From JAIYDJ01 sp031398695 (GTDB taxonomy: Bacteria; Pseudomonadota; Alphaproteobacteria; Rhodobacterales; Rhodobacteraceae): DNA of 64,000 bases. The notes beneath the pieces were generated by a model. It was given only the letters and a program-made list of their open reading frames with translations, did not search any database and was not told the origin of the DNA. The translations under genes and the position numbers were made by a program. Every line of letters begins with the position of its first letter. Positions within the stretch are counted from its first letter, which is position 1. Location: assembly GCA_031398695.1 (NCBI GenBank), contig JANNNU010000127.1, positions 1 to 64,000 on the forward strand. The letters run 5' to 3'. Positions 27,691-36,746 of this stretch are shown here, in pieces.

Positions 27691-29133
27691 TCACGCCTCT
27701 CCTTGGGCATTGGTCGGGCCGCCGTGCCCCAATTTTCGCAGGGCGTCAACGACAAGACTGACTTTGATCCCTTTGGACCCCTTGACCAGAACGATGTCGC
27801 CCGCGTCGATCAGGCTTCGCGCGCGGGCGGCCAGATCGGCGGCGGTGTCGGTGTGTTCGCCGCGCTGGCGCAGCGGCAGGGTCTGCCAAAGCGCGCGCAT
27901 CCGCGGTCCGACGCAGTGGATGCGGTCGATCGCGGCAAGGCCGGGGTGGCGGGCAATGGCGCGGTGCAGGTCGATCTCGGTCGGTCCAAGTTCCAGCATG
28001 TCGCCCAGGATGGCGATGCGACGACCCGCGCCGATGCTGCCCTGGTTGTCGTCCGGTTCGGCGGCGATCAGCACATCGAGGCTGGCGGCCATCGAGGTAG
28101 GGTTTGCGTTGAACGCATCGTCGATCAGGTCGAACGAGGTTTCGTCCACTACATCCAGAACCACACGCTCGCGCGTGCCGCGCCCGGTGGGGGGCGTCCA
28201 GTTGCCGATGTCGTTGGCCGCGATGGCGGCATCGAGGCCCAGCGCATCGGCGCAGGCGAGCGCTGCCAGCGCGTTGGCGGCAAAGTGCCGGCCCGGAGAG
28301 CGCACCTTGAACAGAAGGGGCGTGCCGTGGCGCGTCGCCTGCACGATGGTGGTGTCGTCGGTCAGGGTGATGGTGACGATGCGGTAATCGGCCGAGGCAG
28401 CCGCGCCGAACGTCTGCGCGCGGGCACCAGTGGCCGCAGCCCTGTCGGTCAGGATCGCGGCCTCTGCGATGTCGGCGGGCAGAATGGCGGTGCCGCCCGG
28501 CTCCAGCCCGTCAACGATCGCGGCCTTTTCGCGCGCGATGTCCGTCACGCTGGCGAACGCCTCCAGATGCGCCGCGCCGACGGTGGTGATCAGCGCGACA
28601 TGGGGGCGGGCCAGGCGCGCCAGCGGGGCAATCTCGCCGGGGTGGTTCATGCCGATCTCGATCACCGCAAATTGGGTGTCGGGGGGCATCCGCGCCAGCG
28701 TCAGCGGCACGCCCCAGTGGTTGTTGTAGCTCGCCTCGGCGGCATGGGTGTGGCCTTGGCCCTGCAGGATGGCGCGCAGCATTTCCTTGGTCGAGGTCTT
28801 CCCGACCGATCCGGTGACGCCCACGACCTTCGCCTGCGACCGGGCCCGCGCGAACCGCCCGAGATCGGCCAGCGCCGCCAGCACATCGGGCACGATCAGC
28901 AGCGCAGCGTCCTTGGCGACACCATCCGGAACGCGGCTGACCAGCGCGGCGGCGGCGCCCTTGGCCAGCGCGGCCGCCACGAAATCGTGGCCGTCGCGCA
29001 CGTCCGTCAGTGCGACGAACAGATCGCCGGGCTGCAACGTGCGGGTGTCGATCGAAACGCCGCTTGCGGTCCAGGCCCGCGTGCTGCGACCCGCTGTCGC
29101 CGTTGCAGCGTCTGCCGAGGTCCACAACATCAC
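27691..29133 (-). CDS. murF: UDP-MurNAc-tripeptide:D-Ala-D-Ala ligase MurF
   Basis: 480-residue cytoplasmic Mur ligase adding D-Ala-D-Ala to the tripeptide precursor. The P-loop is GSVGKTSTKEM; the central domain has YNNHWGVPLTLARM and EIGMNHPGEI, and the C-terminal domain has DDAFNANPTSM. It overlaps murE by four bases and abuts mraY. Length and motif set match family norms. Confidence 0.96.
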   Translation of the reverse strand: MMLWTSADAATATAGRSTRAWTASGVSIDTRTLQPGDLFVALTDVRDGHDFVAAALAKGAAAALVSRVPDGVAKDAALLIVPDVLAALADLGRFARARSQAKVVGVTGSVGKTSTKEMLRAILQGQGHTHAAEASYNNHWGVPLTLARMPPDTQFAVIEIGMNHPGEIAPLARLARPHVALITTVGAAHLEAFASVTDIAREKAAIVDGLEPGGTAILPADIAEAAILTDRAAATGARAQTFGAAASADYRIVTITLTDDTTIVQATRHGTPLLFKVRSPGRHFAANALAALACADALGLDAAIAANDIGNWTPPTGRGTRERVVLDVVDETSFDLIDDAFNANPTSMAASLDVLIAAEPDDNQGSIGAGRRIAILGDMLELGPTEIDLHRAIARHPGLAAIDRIHCVGPRMRALWQTLPLRQRGEHTDTAADLAARARSLIDAGDIVLVKGSKGIKVSLVVDALRKLGHGGPTNAQGEA

Positions 29134-30611
29134 AGCATCCCGTCCAGCGCCGCGACCGCGATGCTGGCCTGTTCCACATCGTCGAACGGATAGGTCTGGC
29201 CGGCGATGGTCTGGCCGGATTCGTGTCCCTTGCCCGCAATCAGCAGCGCGTCGCCGGGTCCCAGTGCATCGACCCCCATCAGGATCGCCTCAGCGCGGTC
29301 GCCCACCTCGTTCGCGTCGGGGCAGGCGGCCAGGATCGCGGCGCGGATGGTGGCCGGATCCTCGGACCGGGGGTTGTCGTCGCTGACGAACAGAACGTCG
29401 GCATGCGCCGCCGCCGCCTGCCCCATCAACGGCCGCTTGCCCCGGTCGCGGTCGCCGCCCGCACCGAAAACGATGACGATCCGACCCATGACATGCGGGC
29501 GCAGCGCCTTCAGCGCCGTGGCGATGGCGTCGGGGGTGTGGGCATAGTCGACATAGACCGCGGCCCCGTTGGCCCGCTTGGCGGCCAGTTGCATCCGGCC
29601 GCGCACCCCGGTCAGTTGCGGCAGCACGCGCATCACGTCGGCCGGAACCTCGCCCGCCGCGATCACCAGACCGGCGGCCAGCGCCACGTTCTCGGCCTGA
29701 AAGCCGCCGACGAGGTTGAGGTGCACCTGATGCGCCGTGCCCTTCCACAGAAACCGCACGTCCTGCCCGGTGGCATCGAAGCGTTGGCCCGCGATCTGCA
29801 GATCGGTCCCCTGACCCGGCCCCACGCTCAGCAGCGTCTGGCCCCGCGCGACGGCGACCATCGCCATGTCGTGCCCGCGCGGGTCGGCCATGTTGATCAC
29901 CGCCGTGCCATCCTCGGGCAGAACGCGGTCGAACAGGGCGGCCTTGGCGGTGAAGTAGGCCTCGAACGTGCCGTGATAGTCGAGGTGGTCCTGAGTGAAG
30001 TTGGTGAAACCGGCCGCCTTGAGGCGCACGCCATCGAGACGACGCTGGTCGAGGCCGTGGCTCGAAGCCTCCATCGCTGCATGGGTTACGCCGGCGGCGG
30101 CGGCCTCGGCCAGCATCGCGTGCAGGGTGATCGGGTCGGGGGTGGTATGGGCGCTCGGGGCCTCCCACGCGCCCTCGATGCCGGTCGTGCCGATGTTGAT
30201 CGCGGCATGGCCAAGGGCAGTCCAGATCTGGCGGGCAAAGGTGGCGACCGAGGTCTTGCCGTTGGTGCCGGTGACGGCCACCATCGTGCCGGGTTGGCGG
30301 ACGGACCACAACGAGGCGGCGCGGGCCAAGGCCTCGCGCGGGTCTTCGGCGATGACCACGGCCACGTCCGAAGTGCGCAGCACGTCCGCCGCGAGTACAG
30401 ACCCCCGCGCATCGGTCAGGATCGCCGCCGCGCCTTTCGCGATGGCCACATCGACAAAGGCCGCCCCATGCACCGTGCTGCCCGGAAGAGCCGCAAAAAG
30501 AAACCCCGGACGCACCTGACGGCTGTCGACCGCCAGCCCGGTGACGGCGGCCAGCCGCCCCGACCGGGCGGTCAGGCCCAGATCGGCGAGTGATTTCTGC
30601 GCTGCGGCCAT
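29130..30611 (-). CDS. murE: UDP-MurNAc-L-Ala-D-Glu:meso-diaminopimelate ligase MurE
   Basis: 493-residue Mur ligase. The P-loop is TGTNGKTS. The third domain carries SDDNPRSEDP; its DNPR motif is specific for enzymes adding meso-diaminopimelate rather than lysine, as expected in a Gram-negative cell. It lies nine bases downstream of ftsI and overlaps murF by four. Confidence 0.96.
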   Translation of the reverse strand: MAAAQKSLADLGLTARSGRLAAVTGLAVDSRQVRPGFLFAALPGSTVHGAAFVDVAIAKGAAAILTDARGSVLAADVLRTSDVAVVIAEDPREALARAASLWSVRQPGTMVAVTGTNGKTSVATFARQIWTALGHAAINIGTTGIEGAWEAPSAHTTPDPITLHAMLAEAAAAGVTHAAMEASSHGLDQRRLDGVRLKAAGFTNFTQDHLDYHGTFEAYFTAKAALFDRVLPEDGTAVINMADPRGHDMAMVAVARGQTLLSVGPGQGTDLQIAGQRFDATGQDVRFLWKGTAHQVHLNLVGGFQAENVALAAGLVIAAGEVPADVMRVLPQLTGVRGRMQLAAKRANGAAVYVDYAHTPDAIATALKALRPHVMGRIVIVFGAGGDRDRGKRPLMGQAAAAHADVLFVSDDNPRSEDPATIRAAILAACPDANEVGDRAEAILMGVDALGPGDALLIAGKGHESGQTIAGQTYPFDDVEQASIAVAALDGML

Positions 30612-30620
30612 GCCATCCCC

Positions 30621-32414
30621 CTACTGCTTGACGGCTGTTAAGGCATCCAGCGGGGCAAGTTCAACCTGTGGCCGCAGACCCAGAAGCGGGGCGGTGCGGC
30701 GGATGATCTCGGCGGCGACCGGCACGGCCGTCCAGCCAGCGGTGCGGCGCGGTTTAGGTCCAGTGGTTTCCACCGGTTCGTCCAGCGACACGATCAGAAC
30801 ATAGGCCGGGTCGTTGGCCGGAAAGACCGACGCGAAGGTGTTGATCACCTTGTCGTCGTAATAGCCGCCGCCACGACGCGGCTTGTCGGCGGTGCCGGTC
30901 TTGCCCGCGACGGCATAGCCCGGCACCTCGCCAAAGCTGGCAGTGCCGTCGGTGACCACACGGCGCAGCATGGCGGTGGCCGCAGCGGACGCCTGTGCGC
31001 CAAGGACACGCTGTTGCGGCGGGCGCGTGGTGCCCTGCAGCAGGGTCGGCGTCACCTTGAATCCGCCATTGGCGATGGTGGCGTATGCGGCGGCGAGGTT
31101 CAGCGGGCTGGACGACATGCCGTGGCCGTAGCTGGCGGTGATCGTCACGATGTCGGGCCATTTCGGCGGCAGCAACGGCTTGACCTTGGGGGCCTCGGCC
31201 AATTCGACCGGCGAAGGGTCCATCAGGCCAAGCGCGCGCAGGAACGCCTGCTGTCGTTCGCCGCCGATCATCAGCGCGATATGCGCGGTGCCGACGTTCG
31301 AGGATTTTGCGATGATATCGGACACCGACAGCAGCGGGCCGTAGTTCTTGCCTTCGAATTCCTTGATCTTGTGCTTGCCCCAATACATCGGCGCATTGGC
31401 ATCGACCATGGTTTCTGGCCCGACAAGGCCAAGGTCCATGCCTTGGGCGGCCGCGAATATCTTGAACGTGGACCCCAGTTCGTAAAGCCCCTGCACCGCG
31501 CGGTTGAATAGCGGGCTGTCGCCGGGTTCGGCATCCTTGGGCAGGATCGGGTTGGGGCGGTCGTTGGGATCAAAGGTGGGATAGGACGCCAGCGCCACGA
31601 TTTCACCCGTATGCACGTCCATCAGGATGCCTGCGGCCCCCTTGGCGTTCATCATCACCATGCCGGTCGACAGGATCTCTTCCATCGCAGCCTGCACGGT
31701 CAGGTCGATCGACAGTGTCAGCGGCGTGGTGGCCTGGGCGGGGTCGCGCAGGCGGGTGTCCATCGCAAGCTCGATCCCGGCCGTCCCGATCACCTCGGCC
31801 GAGCGCACGGATTCGTCACCGAACGCCGCCCCGCCCAGCACGTGCGCGGCCAGGGTGCCGTTGGGGTAAAGCCGCATTTCGCGCGGGCCGAACAGCAGGC
31901 CGGGATCACCTATGTCATGCACCGCCTGCATCTGTTCGGGCGACAGCACCCGGCGCAACCACATGAAACTGCGCCCGTCCTTGAAGCGGCGTTCCAGATC
32001 GGGTGCCTTCATCTCGGGGAAGATCGCCGCCAGTTGGGCCGCAGTGCCCGCCGGGTCGATCATGTCCTTGGGATGGGCATAAAGCGCGTGGGTCAGCATG
32101 TTGGTGGCCAGCACCCGGCCATTGCGGTCGAGGATGTCGGCGCGGGTCGCGCTGACCTCGGCCCCGGCCCCGGCGCGGCGCGGTTCGGTCGGGACCGAGG
32201 CCGCCAGCGTGCCCATCTGCAATCCGATGGTGGAGAAAGCCGCGATGAACCCCGCCGACAGCATCAAAAGCCGCAACTGCGCGCGGGTGCGGGCGCGGTC
32301 GCGGGTGACCTCGTTGCGCAGACGCAAGTTCTCGCGTTCGATGCCGTCGGGGTTTTCGCCCTTGGCGCGGGCTTGCAGGATACGGGCCAGCGGGCGCAGA
32401 GGGGTGCGGGTCAT
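30621..32414 (-). CDS. ftsI: Division-specific transpeptidase PBP3/FtsI
   Basis: 597-residue class B penicillin-binding protein. A basic cytoplasmic tail is followed by one N-terminal membrane anchor (about residues 48-68) and a PBP dimerisation domain. The transpeptidase domain has the active-site motifs STFK, SSN and KTG (AGKTGTADKPRRGG). It cross-links septal peptidoglycan with FtsW. It overlaps ftsL by four bases. Confidence 0.95.
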   Translation of the reverse strand: MTRTPLRPLARILQARAKGENPDGIERENLRLRNEVTRDRARTRAQLRLLMLSAGFIAAFSTIGLQMGTLAASVPTEPRRAGAGAEVSATRADILDRNGRVLATNMLTHALYAHPKDMIDPAGTAAQLAAIFPEMKAPDLERRFKDGRSFMWLRRVLSPEQMQAVHDIGDPGLLFGPREMRLYPNGTLAAHVLGGAAFGDESVRSAEVIGTAGIELAMDTRLRDPAQATTPLTLSIDLTVQAAMEEILSTGMVMMNAKGAAGILMDVHTGEIVALASYPTFDPNDRPNPILPKDAEPGDSPLFNRAVQGLYELGSTFKIFAAAQGMDLGLVGPETMVDANAPMYWGKHKIKEFEGKNYGPLLSVSDIIAKSSNVGTAHIALMIGGERQQAFLRALGLMDPSPVELAEAPKVKPLLPPKWPDIVTITASYGHGMSSSPLNLAAAYATIANGGFKVTPTLLQGTTRPPQQRVLGAQASAAATAMLRRVVTDGTASFGEVPGYAVAGKTGTADKPRRGGGYYDDKVINTFASVFPANDPAYVLIVSLDEPVETTGPKPRRTAGWTAVPVAAEIIRRTAPLLGLRPQVELAPLDALTAVKQ

Positions 32415-32773
32415 GGAACGCCTTCCTGTGTCCCGATAACATCGACCGGGTTCGCGATCTCGGGGATGCTTTCATAAAGCGCGGGCGGCAGCGGGTAGGC
32501 GACCTGCGCCGCGGTGCCCAGCTGGTGCGGCTCCAGCGGCAGCAGACCCAGCGCGTCGAAGTTCAGCGTGACCAGTTCGCGCAGGCGCTGGGGGCGGTTC
32601 AGGTAGGCCCACTCCGCCCGCTGGATTGCCAGCGCGTCCTGCAAGGCGTCAATGCGATGCTCAAGCGCGTTGCGGTCGCGGATGGCCTGTTGCGTCGCGT
32701 AGTTCTCGCGGTAGGCCCAGAAGGCGAGCGCCATCACGGCAAGGGTGCTGGCGATGTAAAGCAGCGCACGCAT
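32411..32773 (-). CDS. ftsL: Cell division protein FtsL
   Basis: 120-residue bitopic protein: a short cytoplasmic start, one membrane helix at about residues 3-20, then a coiled-coil region (NALEHRIDALQDALAIQRAE) and the YLNRPQRLRELV motif typical of alphaproteobacterial FtsL. It links FtsB/FtsQ to FtsI at the septum. Sequence similarity in this family is weak, but position between rsmH and ftsI is decisive. Confidence 0.92.
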   Translation of the reverse strand: MRALLYIASTLAVMALAFWAYRENYATQQAIRDRNALEHRIDALQDALAIQRAEWAYLNRPQRLRELVTLNFDALGLLPLEPHQLGTAAQVAYPLPPALYESIPEIANPVDVIGTQEGVP

Positions 32774-32775
32774 GG

Positions 32776-33786
32776 TCAGCGTCGTCCTTTCCGTAGTTTC
32801 TCGGGCAGCACCGGCACCCCCAGCGCCGCGTCGTCGGCGCGACCGGCGGGGGCTGCGGTGCGAAAGCCCACGCGCAACTTGGCCGAACGCGACCGGGGGT
32901 TTTCGGCAAGTTCGGCCTCGTCCGCGGTCACGGCACGCTTGGTCTTCAAGGTAAAGCGCGGCGCATCCTCGGCGCGTTCGGGGGCATAACGGTTCGTATT
33001 CGCCTCGCCCCCCGAACGCAGCTGGAAAAACCGTTTGACGATGCGGTCTTCCAGACTGTGGAACGTGACGACTGCCAGCGCGCCGCCCGGTTTCAAGGCG
33101 CGCTCTGCCGCGGCAAGGCCTGCGGCCAGTTCGGCAAATTCGGTGTTCACCGCGATGCGGATGGCCTGGAAGGCACGGGTGGCCGGGTGACTTTGACCCG
33201 GTTTGGGCCGGGGCAGCACGGACGAGATCACGTCGGACAGGCGCAGGGTGGTGATGATCGGGTCGATGGCGCGCGCCCGGACGATGGCGGCGCTGATCCG
33301 GCGCGAGGCGTGATCCTCGCCGTAAGCATAGATGATGTTGGCAAGGGTTTCCTCATCCGCGCCGTTCACCAGATCGGCCGCCGATGAACCGTCCTGCGAC
33401 ATCCGCATGTCGAGCGGCCCGTCCTTCTGAAACGAGAATCCCCGCTCCGGTTGATCGAGCTGCATCGACGACACCCCAAGGTCCAGCACGACGCCGTCGA
33501 GCGGCGCATATGCCGCCAGGTCCGAAAAGGTGCCGTGGACAAGGTTCAGGCGATCACCGAACCCGCCTGCCCAGGACGCGGCCATGTCAAGCGCCTGCGG
33601 GTCGCGGTCGATGCCGATCACCCTGTCCGCCCCCGCGTCCAGCAAGCCGCGCGCATAGCCGCCCGCGCCGAACGTGCCGTCCAGCCAGATGCCCGTAACA
33701 GGCGCTACAGCGGCTAGCAGCGGGCGCAACAGCACCGGAACGTGGGGGATGCGACCGGGCTCGGGATCGCCAACGGTCACGGTCAC
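32776..33786 (-). CDS. rsmH: 16S rRNA (cytosine-1402-N4)-methyltransferase RsmH (MraW)
   Basis: 336-residue SAM-dependent methyltransferase acting on C1402 in the ribosomal P site. HVPVLLRPLLAAV at the start, SAM-binding GTFGAGGYARGLL, VVLDLGVSSMQLD and the C-terminal VVTFHSLEDRIVKRFF are canonical. It overlaps mraZ by four bases. Confidence 0.96.
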   Translation of the reverse strand: MTVTVGDPEPGRIPHVPVLLRPLLAAVAPVTGIWLDGTFGAGGYARGLLDAGADRVIGIDRDPQALDMAASWAGGFGDRLNLVHGTFSDLAAYAPLDGVVLDLGVSSMQLDQPERGFSFQKDGPLDMRMSQDGSSAADLVNGADEETLANIIYAYGEDHASRRISAAIVRARAIDPIITTLRLSDVISSVLPRPKPGQSHPATRAFQAIRIAVNTEFAELAAGLAAAERALKPGGALAVVTFHSLEDRIVKRFFQLRSGGEANTNRYAPERAEDAPRFTLKTKRAVTADEAELAENPRSRSAKLRVGFRTAAPAGRADDAALGVPVLPEKLRKGRR

Positions 33787-34304
33787 CGTCCCGTTTTGTA
33801 CTTGCTGACGCGCACAAGAGGATCTTCGTCGTCTTCCTCTTCCTCGTCGTCCATCGCGGCGAGTTCGGCGGCAAGAACCTCTTGGCGATACAGCTTGAAC
33901 CGGTTCGACACCCCGGCAAAGCTGGCCATCCCGCCCTTTTCCAGATCGTCGCCGACAAAGCCCATCTTTTCGCGCACAGGCGGCGGCAGCACGATGCGGC
34001 CGTCGTCGTCGATCTCGACCGTCGCCGACAGCATGATCAGGTCACGTTCCGCGCGCAGACGGTCTTTCGACCCCATCGGCATCGCATCGACCTCGGCGGC
34101 CAGCACCTCGGCCCCGGCAACGGTATAACATTCTACGAAATTGCGGGTCTTGCCGCCATAGACCATGACAATGCGGGTTTTCGGTGCATCGGCGGTCACG
34201 GGATCTTCGAGGTCAAGCTTGCGGCGGAGGGCGGCGGGGATCGAGACCCGTGCCTTGCTGTCCACTTTCTGGTGGAAGGTCCCTCTGAACGCCTCGGTTG
34301 ACAT
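33783..34304 (-). CDS. mraZ: Transcriptional regulator MraZ
   Basis: 173-residue double SpoVT-AbrB-domain DNA-binding protein; domain one is around FHQKVDSKARVSIPAALR and domain two around EIDDDGRIVLPPPVR. An acidic tail (about DDEEEEDDED, residues ~150-160) extends it beyond the usual ~150 residues. MraZ represses the dcw promoter by binding tandem TGGGN boxes, and candidate boxes exist far upstream (34854-34909). AAGGAG precedes the ATG by 11 bases. It is first gene of the dcw operon. Confidence 0.94.
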   Translation of the reverse strand: MSTEAFRGTFHQKVDSKARVSIPAALRRKLDLEDPVTADAPKTRIVMVYGGKTRNFVECYTVAGAEVLAAEVDAMPMGSKDRLRAERDLIMLSATVEIDDDGRIVLPPPVREKMGFVGDDLEKGGMASFAGVSNRFKLYRQEVLAAELAAMDDEEEEDDEDPLVRVSKYKTGR

Positions 34305-34354
34305 GGGCCTTTCGGCTCCTTAAGTTTTAGTCGTAAAACCCTGCAATAAAAGGG

Positions 34355-34565
34355 AATAGGCGGATCGGGCTGCTGCCACTGCCCGATCCGCCACTGTCCC
34401 GTCTCCGGGCGTCCATGCACACGCGCCACCTGGGGGAGATGCTGCTCGCCCGCGTGCCGGATCTCTTAAACTTCGATGGGACGGCTGCCTGTATGAGCCT
34501 GTCTTTTTGTTCGCCTGTTCGGGGTCTTCGGCCGCCCCTGCCTTATTTTCCGTCCCATCGTTCGT
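34355..34565 (-). ncRNA. Candidate UpsM-like small RNA from the dcw 5' leader
   Basis: Rhodobacter sphaeroides makes the ~206-nt sRNA UpsM from an extended mraZ leader. Here the leader (34305-34975) has the matching parts: a perfect 11-bp inverted repeat, CGATGGGACGG (34475-34485) with CCGTCCCATCG (34551-34561), closing a 65-base internal region, then the 12-bp hairpin at 34359-34392. A transcript from about 34565 to the end of that hairpin would be ~206-210 nt. Ends are inferred from structure and length only; no sequence comparison was made. Confidence 0.5.
34359..34392 (-). terminator. 12-bp perfect hairpin in the mraZ leader, candidate attenuator/terminator
   Basis: GGCGGATCGGGC (34359-34370) and GCCCGATCCGCC (34381-34392) pair perfectly around a 10-base loop. 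On the minus strand the stem is followed by TATTCCCTTTTATT, a moderately U-rich tract. It lies 55 bases before the mraZ ATG, where it could end a leader RNA and limit read-through into the dcw operon. Confidence 0.6.
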
Positions 34566-34853
34566 GAGAAAAGGGATGCCATGGGATCACATGGTAATCA
34601 ATGGAAAAATTTGGACAGAGGGTGCGAAATCTTGTGTGACACATCTCTGTTACGCAGCATCTGGTGTCCGCGATGCCCAGATATAGGCAAATTTCAGCCT
34701 TCACGCGGGCGTGACCGCTAGATGTTGTTTGGGGGAATTCTCGAGCCTACGACGGCTCCGGCCGAAAGAACTTCCAGAACGTGTTTCGTCCTGCGCCCAC
34801 TGACGCGCCCATGCGCCGAGAATCGGCAGAAACCCAGACTTTCGCCTCGGTTT

Positions 34854-34909
34854 TCCCAGTTCATCCCATGAAAAGTGATTCGCCGCAGACGCCGTCCCAT
34901 CCAATCCCA
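34854..34909 (-). promoter_or_regulatory. Two pairs of 10-bp-phased TGGGA direct repeats (MraZ-box-like)
   Basis: On the minus strand TGGGA occurs at 34909-34905 and 34899-34895, and again at 34868-34864 and 34858-34854; each pair has exactly five bases between copies. MraZ of E. coli binds TGGGN repeats with five-base spacers. Further single TGGGN copies lie at 34836-34832 and 34812-34795. The sites are ~550-600 bases from mraZ, so they imply a promoter far upstream. Confidence 0.55.
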
Positions 34910-34975
34910 GACCACTGACCTGTCAGGCCCGCCGGGATCGGTCGCGCCGGGTTGCCCCGCGCGTGTCGGCCGCGA

Positions 34976-36043
34976 TCAGGCCATCCCGCCCGCAACCAGT
35001 CGCGCGGCGAGACGGGCATAGGCGTCGGCGATCGGCCCTTGCCCCGCGGCGATCGGAACCCCCGCATCGCCGGCCAGCCGCACGTCCAGCGACAGCGGAA
35101 TTTCCCCAAGAAACGGCAGGTCCAGCTTGGCCGCCTCGGCCGCCACGCCGCCGTGGCCAAAGATGTGGGCCTCGTGACCGCAGTTGGGGCAGATGTAGGT
35201 CGACATGTTTTCCACCAGCCCCAGCACCGGCGTCTTGAGCTTGACGAACATGTCGAGCGCCTTGCGCGCGTCCAGCAGCGCCACGTCCTGCGGGGTGGAA
35301 ATCACGATCGCTCCGGTCAGTTGCGTGCGCTGGCACAGGGTCAACTGAATGTCGCCGGTGCCGGGCGGCAGATCGACGATCAGGATGTCGAGCCGCCCCC
35401 AGTCCACCTGCGTGATCAGTTGTTGCAGCGCGCCCATGATCATGGGGCCGCGCCAGATCACCGCTTCGTCTTCTTTCAGCATCAGGCCGATCGACATCAG
35501 CGTGACGCCATGCGCGTGCAGCGGCTCGATCGTCTTGCCGTCGGGGGACGCCGGACGCTTGCTGACGCCCATCATGCGCGGCTGGCTCGGGCCATAGATG
35601 TCGGCATCCAGCAGCCCCACGCGGCGGCCCTGCCGCGCAAGCGCCACGGCGAGGTTCGAGGCCAGCGTCGACTTGCCGACACCGCCTTTGCCGGAGGCGA
35701 TGGCAATGATGCGGTCCACGCCGGTGACGCGCTGCGGGCCGCCCTGCTGCGGGGTCGGATGCTGACCGATCTTCAGGCTGGGGGCTTTTTGCGCCGGGCC
35801 ATGCGCGGTCATCACCACCTGAACGCCCGAAACGCCCGGCAGCGCCCGCAAGGCGGCCTCGGCAGCCGCCTGTGCCGGAGCGAGCGCACGGGCGGCCTCT
35901 GCATCGGGCGCCTCGATCACAAAGCGCACCTGACCATCCTCGACCGACACGGCACGAATCAGGTCCGCCGCGATCAGCGACCGCCCGTCCGGCGTAGAGA
36001 TCCGGGACAGAACCCCGGTCACGTCGTCGCGCGTCACGGACAT
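34976..36043 (-). CDS. mrp: Mrp/NBP35-family iron-sulfur cluster carrier ATPase (ApbC)
   Basis: 355 residues from the ATG at 36043, which has AAGGAG six bases upstream; a longer open frame adds 24 unlikely residues. An N-terminal MIP18/DUF59 domain (~1-80) is followed by a P-loop ATPase with the deviant Walker A GKGGVGKST. TYICPNCGHEAHIFG supplies the CxxC pair that holds the bridging Fe-S cluster. It carries and delivers [4Fe-4S] clusters in the cytoplasm. It is probably monocistronic, upstream of the dcw leader on the same strand. Confidence 0.92.
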   Translation of the reverse strand: MSVTRDDVTGVLSRISTPDGRSLIAADLIRAVSVEDGQVRFVIEAPDAEAARALAPAQAAAEAALRALPGVSGVQVVMTAHGPAQKAPSLKIGQHPTPQQGGPQRVTGVDRIIAIASGKGGVGKSTLASNLAVALARQGRRVGLLDADIYGPSQPRMMGVSKRPASPDGKTIEPLHAHGVTLMSIGLMLKEDEAVIWRGPMIMGALQQLITQVDWGRLDILIVDLPPGTGDIQLTLCQRTQLTGAIVISTPQDVALLDARKALDMFVKLKTPVLGLVENMSTYICPNCGHEAHIFGHGGVAAEAAKLDLPFLGEIPLSLDVRLAGDAGVPIAAGQGPIADAYARLAARLVAGGMA

Positions 36044-36311
36044 CGGTTTCTCCTTCGCATCGGTTTTGTGCAAGGTTGTGCGGATTGACACAAAGGGCAA
36101 GGGCTGCTTTACCAAACGCTCAAAAATTCAGCGAAGCGCCTGTTTTTCTTGAAATATTTGTAAACAAGAGCCATGCGGTCGCTGCATGGCAGCAATGCGG
36201 TGCAGATCATTGTGCAATCGCAGCAATTGGCCCATGTTTGCCCTAACAGAACAGCAGGACTGTCCGGAACGATCCGGCGCGCTGATCTGAGAAAAGAATG
36301 TGAGGCTGAGA

Positions 36312-36527
36312 ATGGCATATGTGAACAGCACCCGTGTGGGCACCAATGGTCTGGCAGATCGCTTTGCCGCGATCGTCAAGGCAATTCGGCTGGCGGCACA
36401 GCGTCGGGCGATCTACGATCGGACCGTGCGCGAACTGAACGGGCTGACCAACCGCGAATTGGCGGACCTGGGCATCGCCCGGTTGAACATCGAAGACGTG
36501 GCACGCGCCGCGGCTTACGGAAAATAA
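36312..36527 (+). CDS. Small DUF1127 protein, CcaF1-like
   Basis: 71 residues from the ATG at 36312 (MAYVNSTRVGTNGLADRF); a GTG at 36300 is in frame. The C-terminal part, YDRTVRELNGLTNRELADLG, is the YjiS/DUF1127 arginine-rich motif. In Rhodobacter sphaeroides the 71-residue RNA-binding protein CcaF1 (RSP_6037) heads an operon with the CcsR sRNAs. Here the gene is likewise followed within ten bases by a CCUCCUCCC hairpin array, so it is the probable equivalent. The upstream gap 36116-36311 should hold a stress promoter, but no clear match was found. Confidence 0.85.
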   Translation: MAYVNSTRVGTNGLADRFAAIVKAIRLAAQRRAIYDRTVRELNGLTNRELADLGIARLNIEDVARAAAYGK

Positions 36528-36529
36528 GG

Positions 36530-36613
36530 TTTTTGTCCGGCCTCCACCTCCTCCCGGGGGCCCATGACAAGCGCGGCGGTGCTTTTCCTCCTCCCTGGCG
36601 CCGCCGCTTTTTC
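36530..36613 (+). ncRNA. CcsR-like (cuckoo) sRNA 1
   Basis: Two hairpins each display CCTCCTCCC in the loop: at 36547-36555 (outer stem TTGTC/GACAA, inner GGCC pairs) and 36587-36595 (stem GCGGCGGTGC 36573-36582 with GCGCCGCCGC, one G-U). The second stem is followed directly by TTTTTCT, a good intrinsic terminator. The double-hairpin layout is that of Rhodobacter CcsR and the alphaproteobacterial cuckoo RNAs. Confidence 0.82.
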
Positions 36614-36639
36614 TACCGGACTGCTGGGTCCGGTTTCAG

Positions 36640-36712
36640 TTTGGTCGCCCCTTCCTCCTCCCTGGGGTGATCAGATCAGCGGCGGCCCTATCCTCCTCCC
36701 GGGGTCGCCGCG
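36640..36712 (+). ncRNA. CcsR-like (cuckoo) sRNA 2
   Basis: Hairpin one has CCTCCTCCC at 36654-36662 between GGTCGCCCC and GGGGTGATC (nine pairs, two G-U). Hairpin two has it at 36692-36700 between GCGGCGGCCC (36679-36688) and GGGGTCGCCGC (36701-36711). No T-run follows, so release from a longer transcript by processing is likely. Confidence 0.82.
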
Positions 36713-36746
36713 CAAAAATCGGGGTTTGCGAGCCCTGAACGACGTT

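Noticed and set aside
26503..29193. 896-residue open frame opposite mraY and murF
   Set aside because: Shadow of two essential genes with full motif sets; composition is typical of antisense frames.
34701..34904. 67-residue open frame in the mraZ leader
   Set aside because: No ribosome-binding site or family resemblance; the region is better explained as leader RNA and MraZ-box-like repeats.
36116..36311. RpoH-type promoter for the DUF1127 gene (CTTGAAA near 36150)
   Set aside because: A -35-like CTTGAAA is present but no matching -10 at proper spacing could be found by eye, so it is not listed as a feature.
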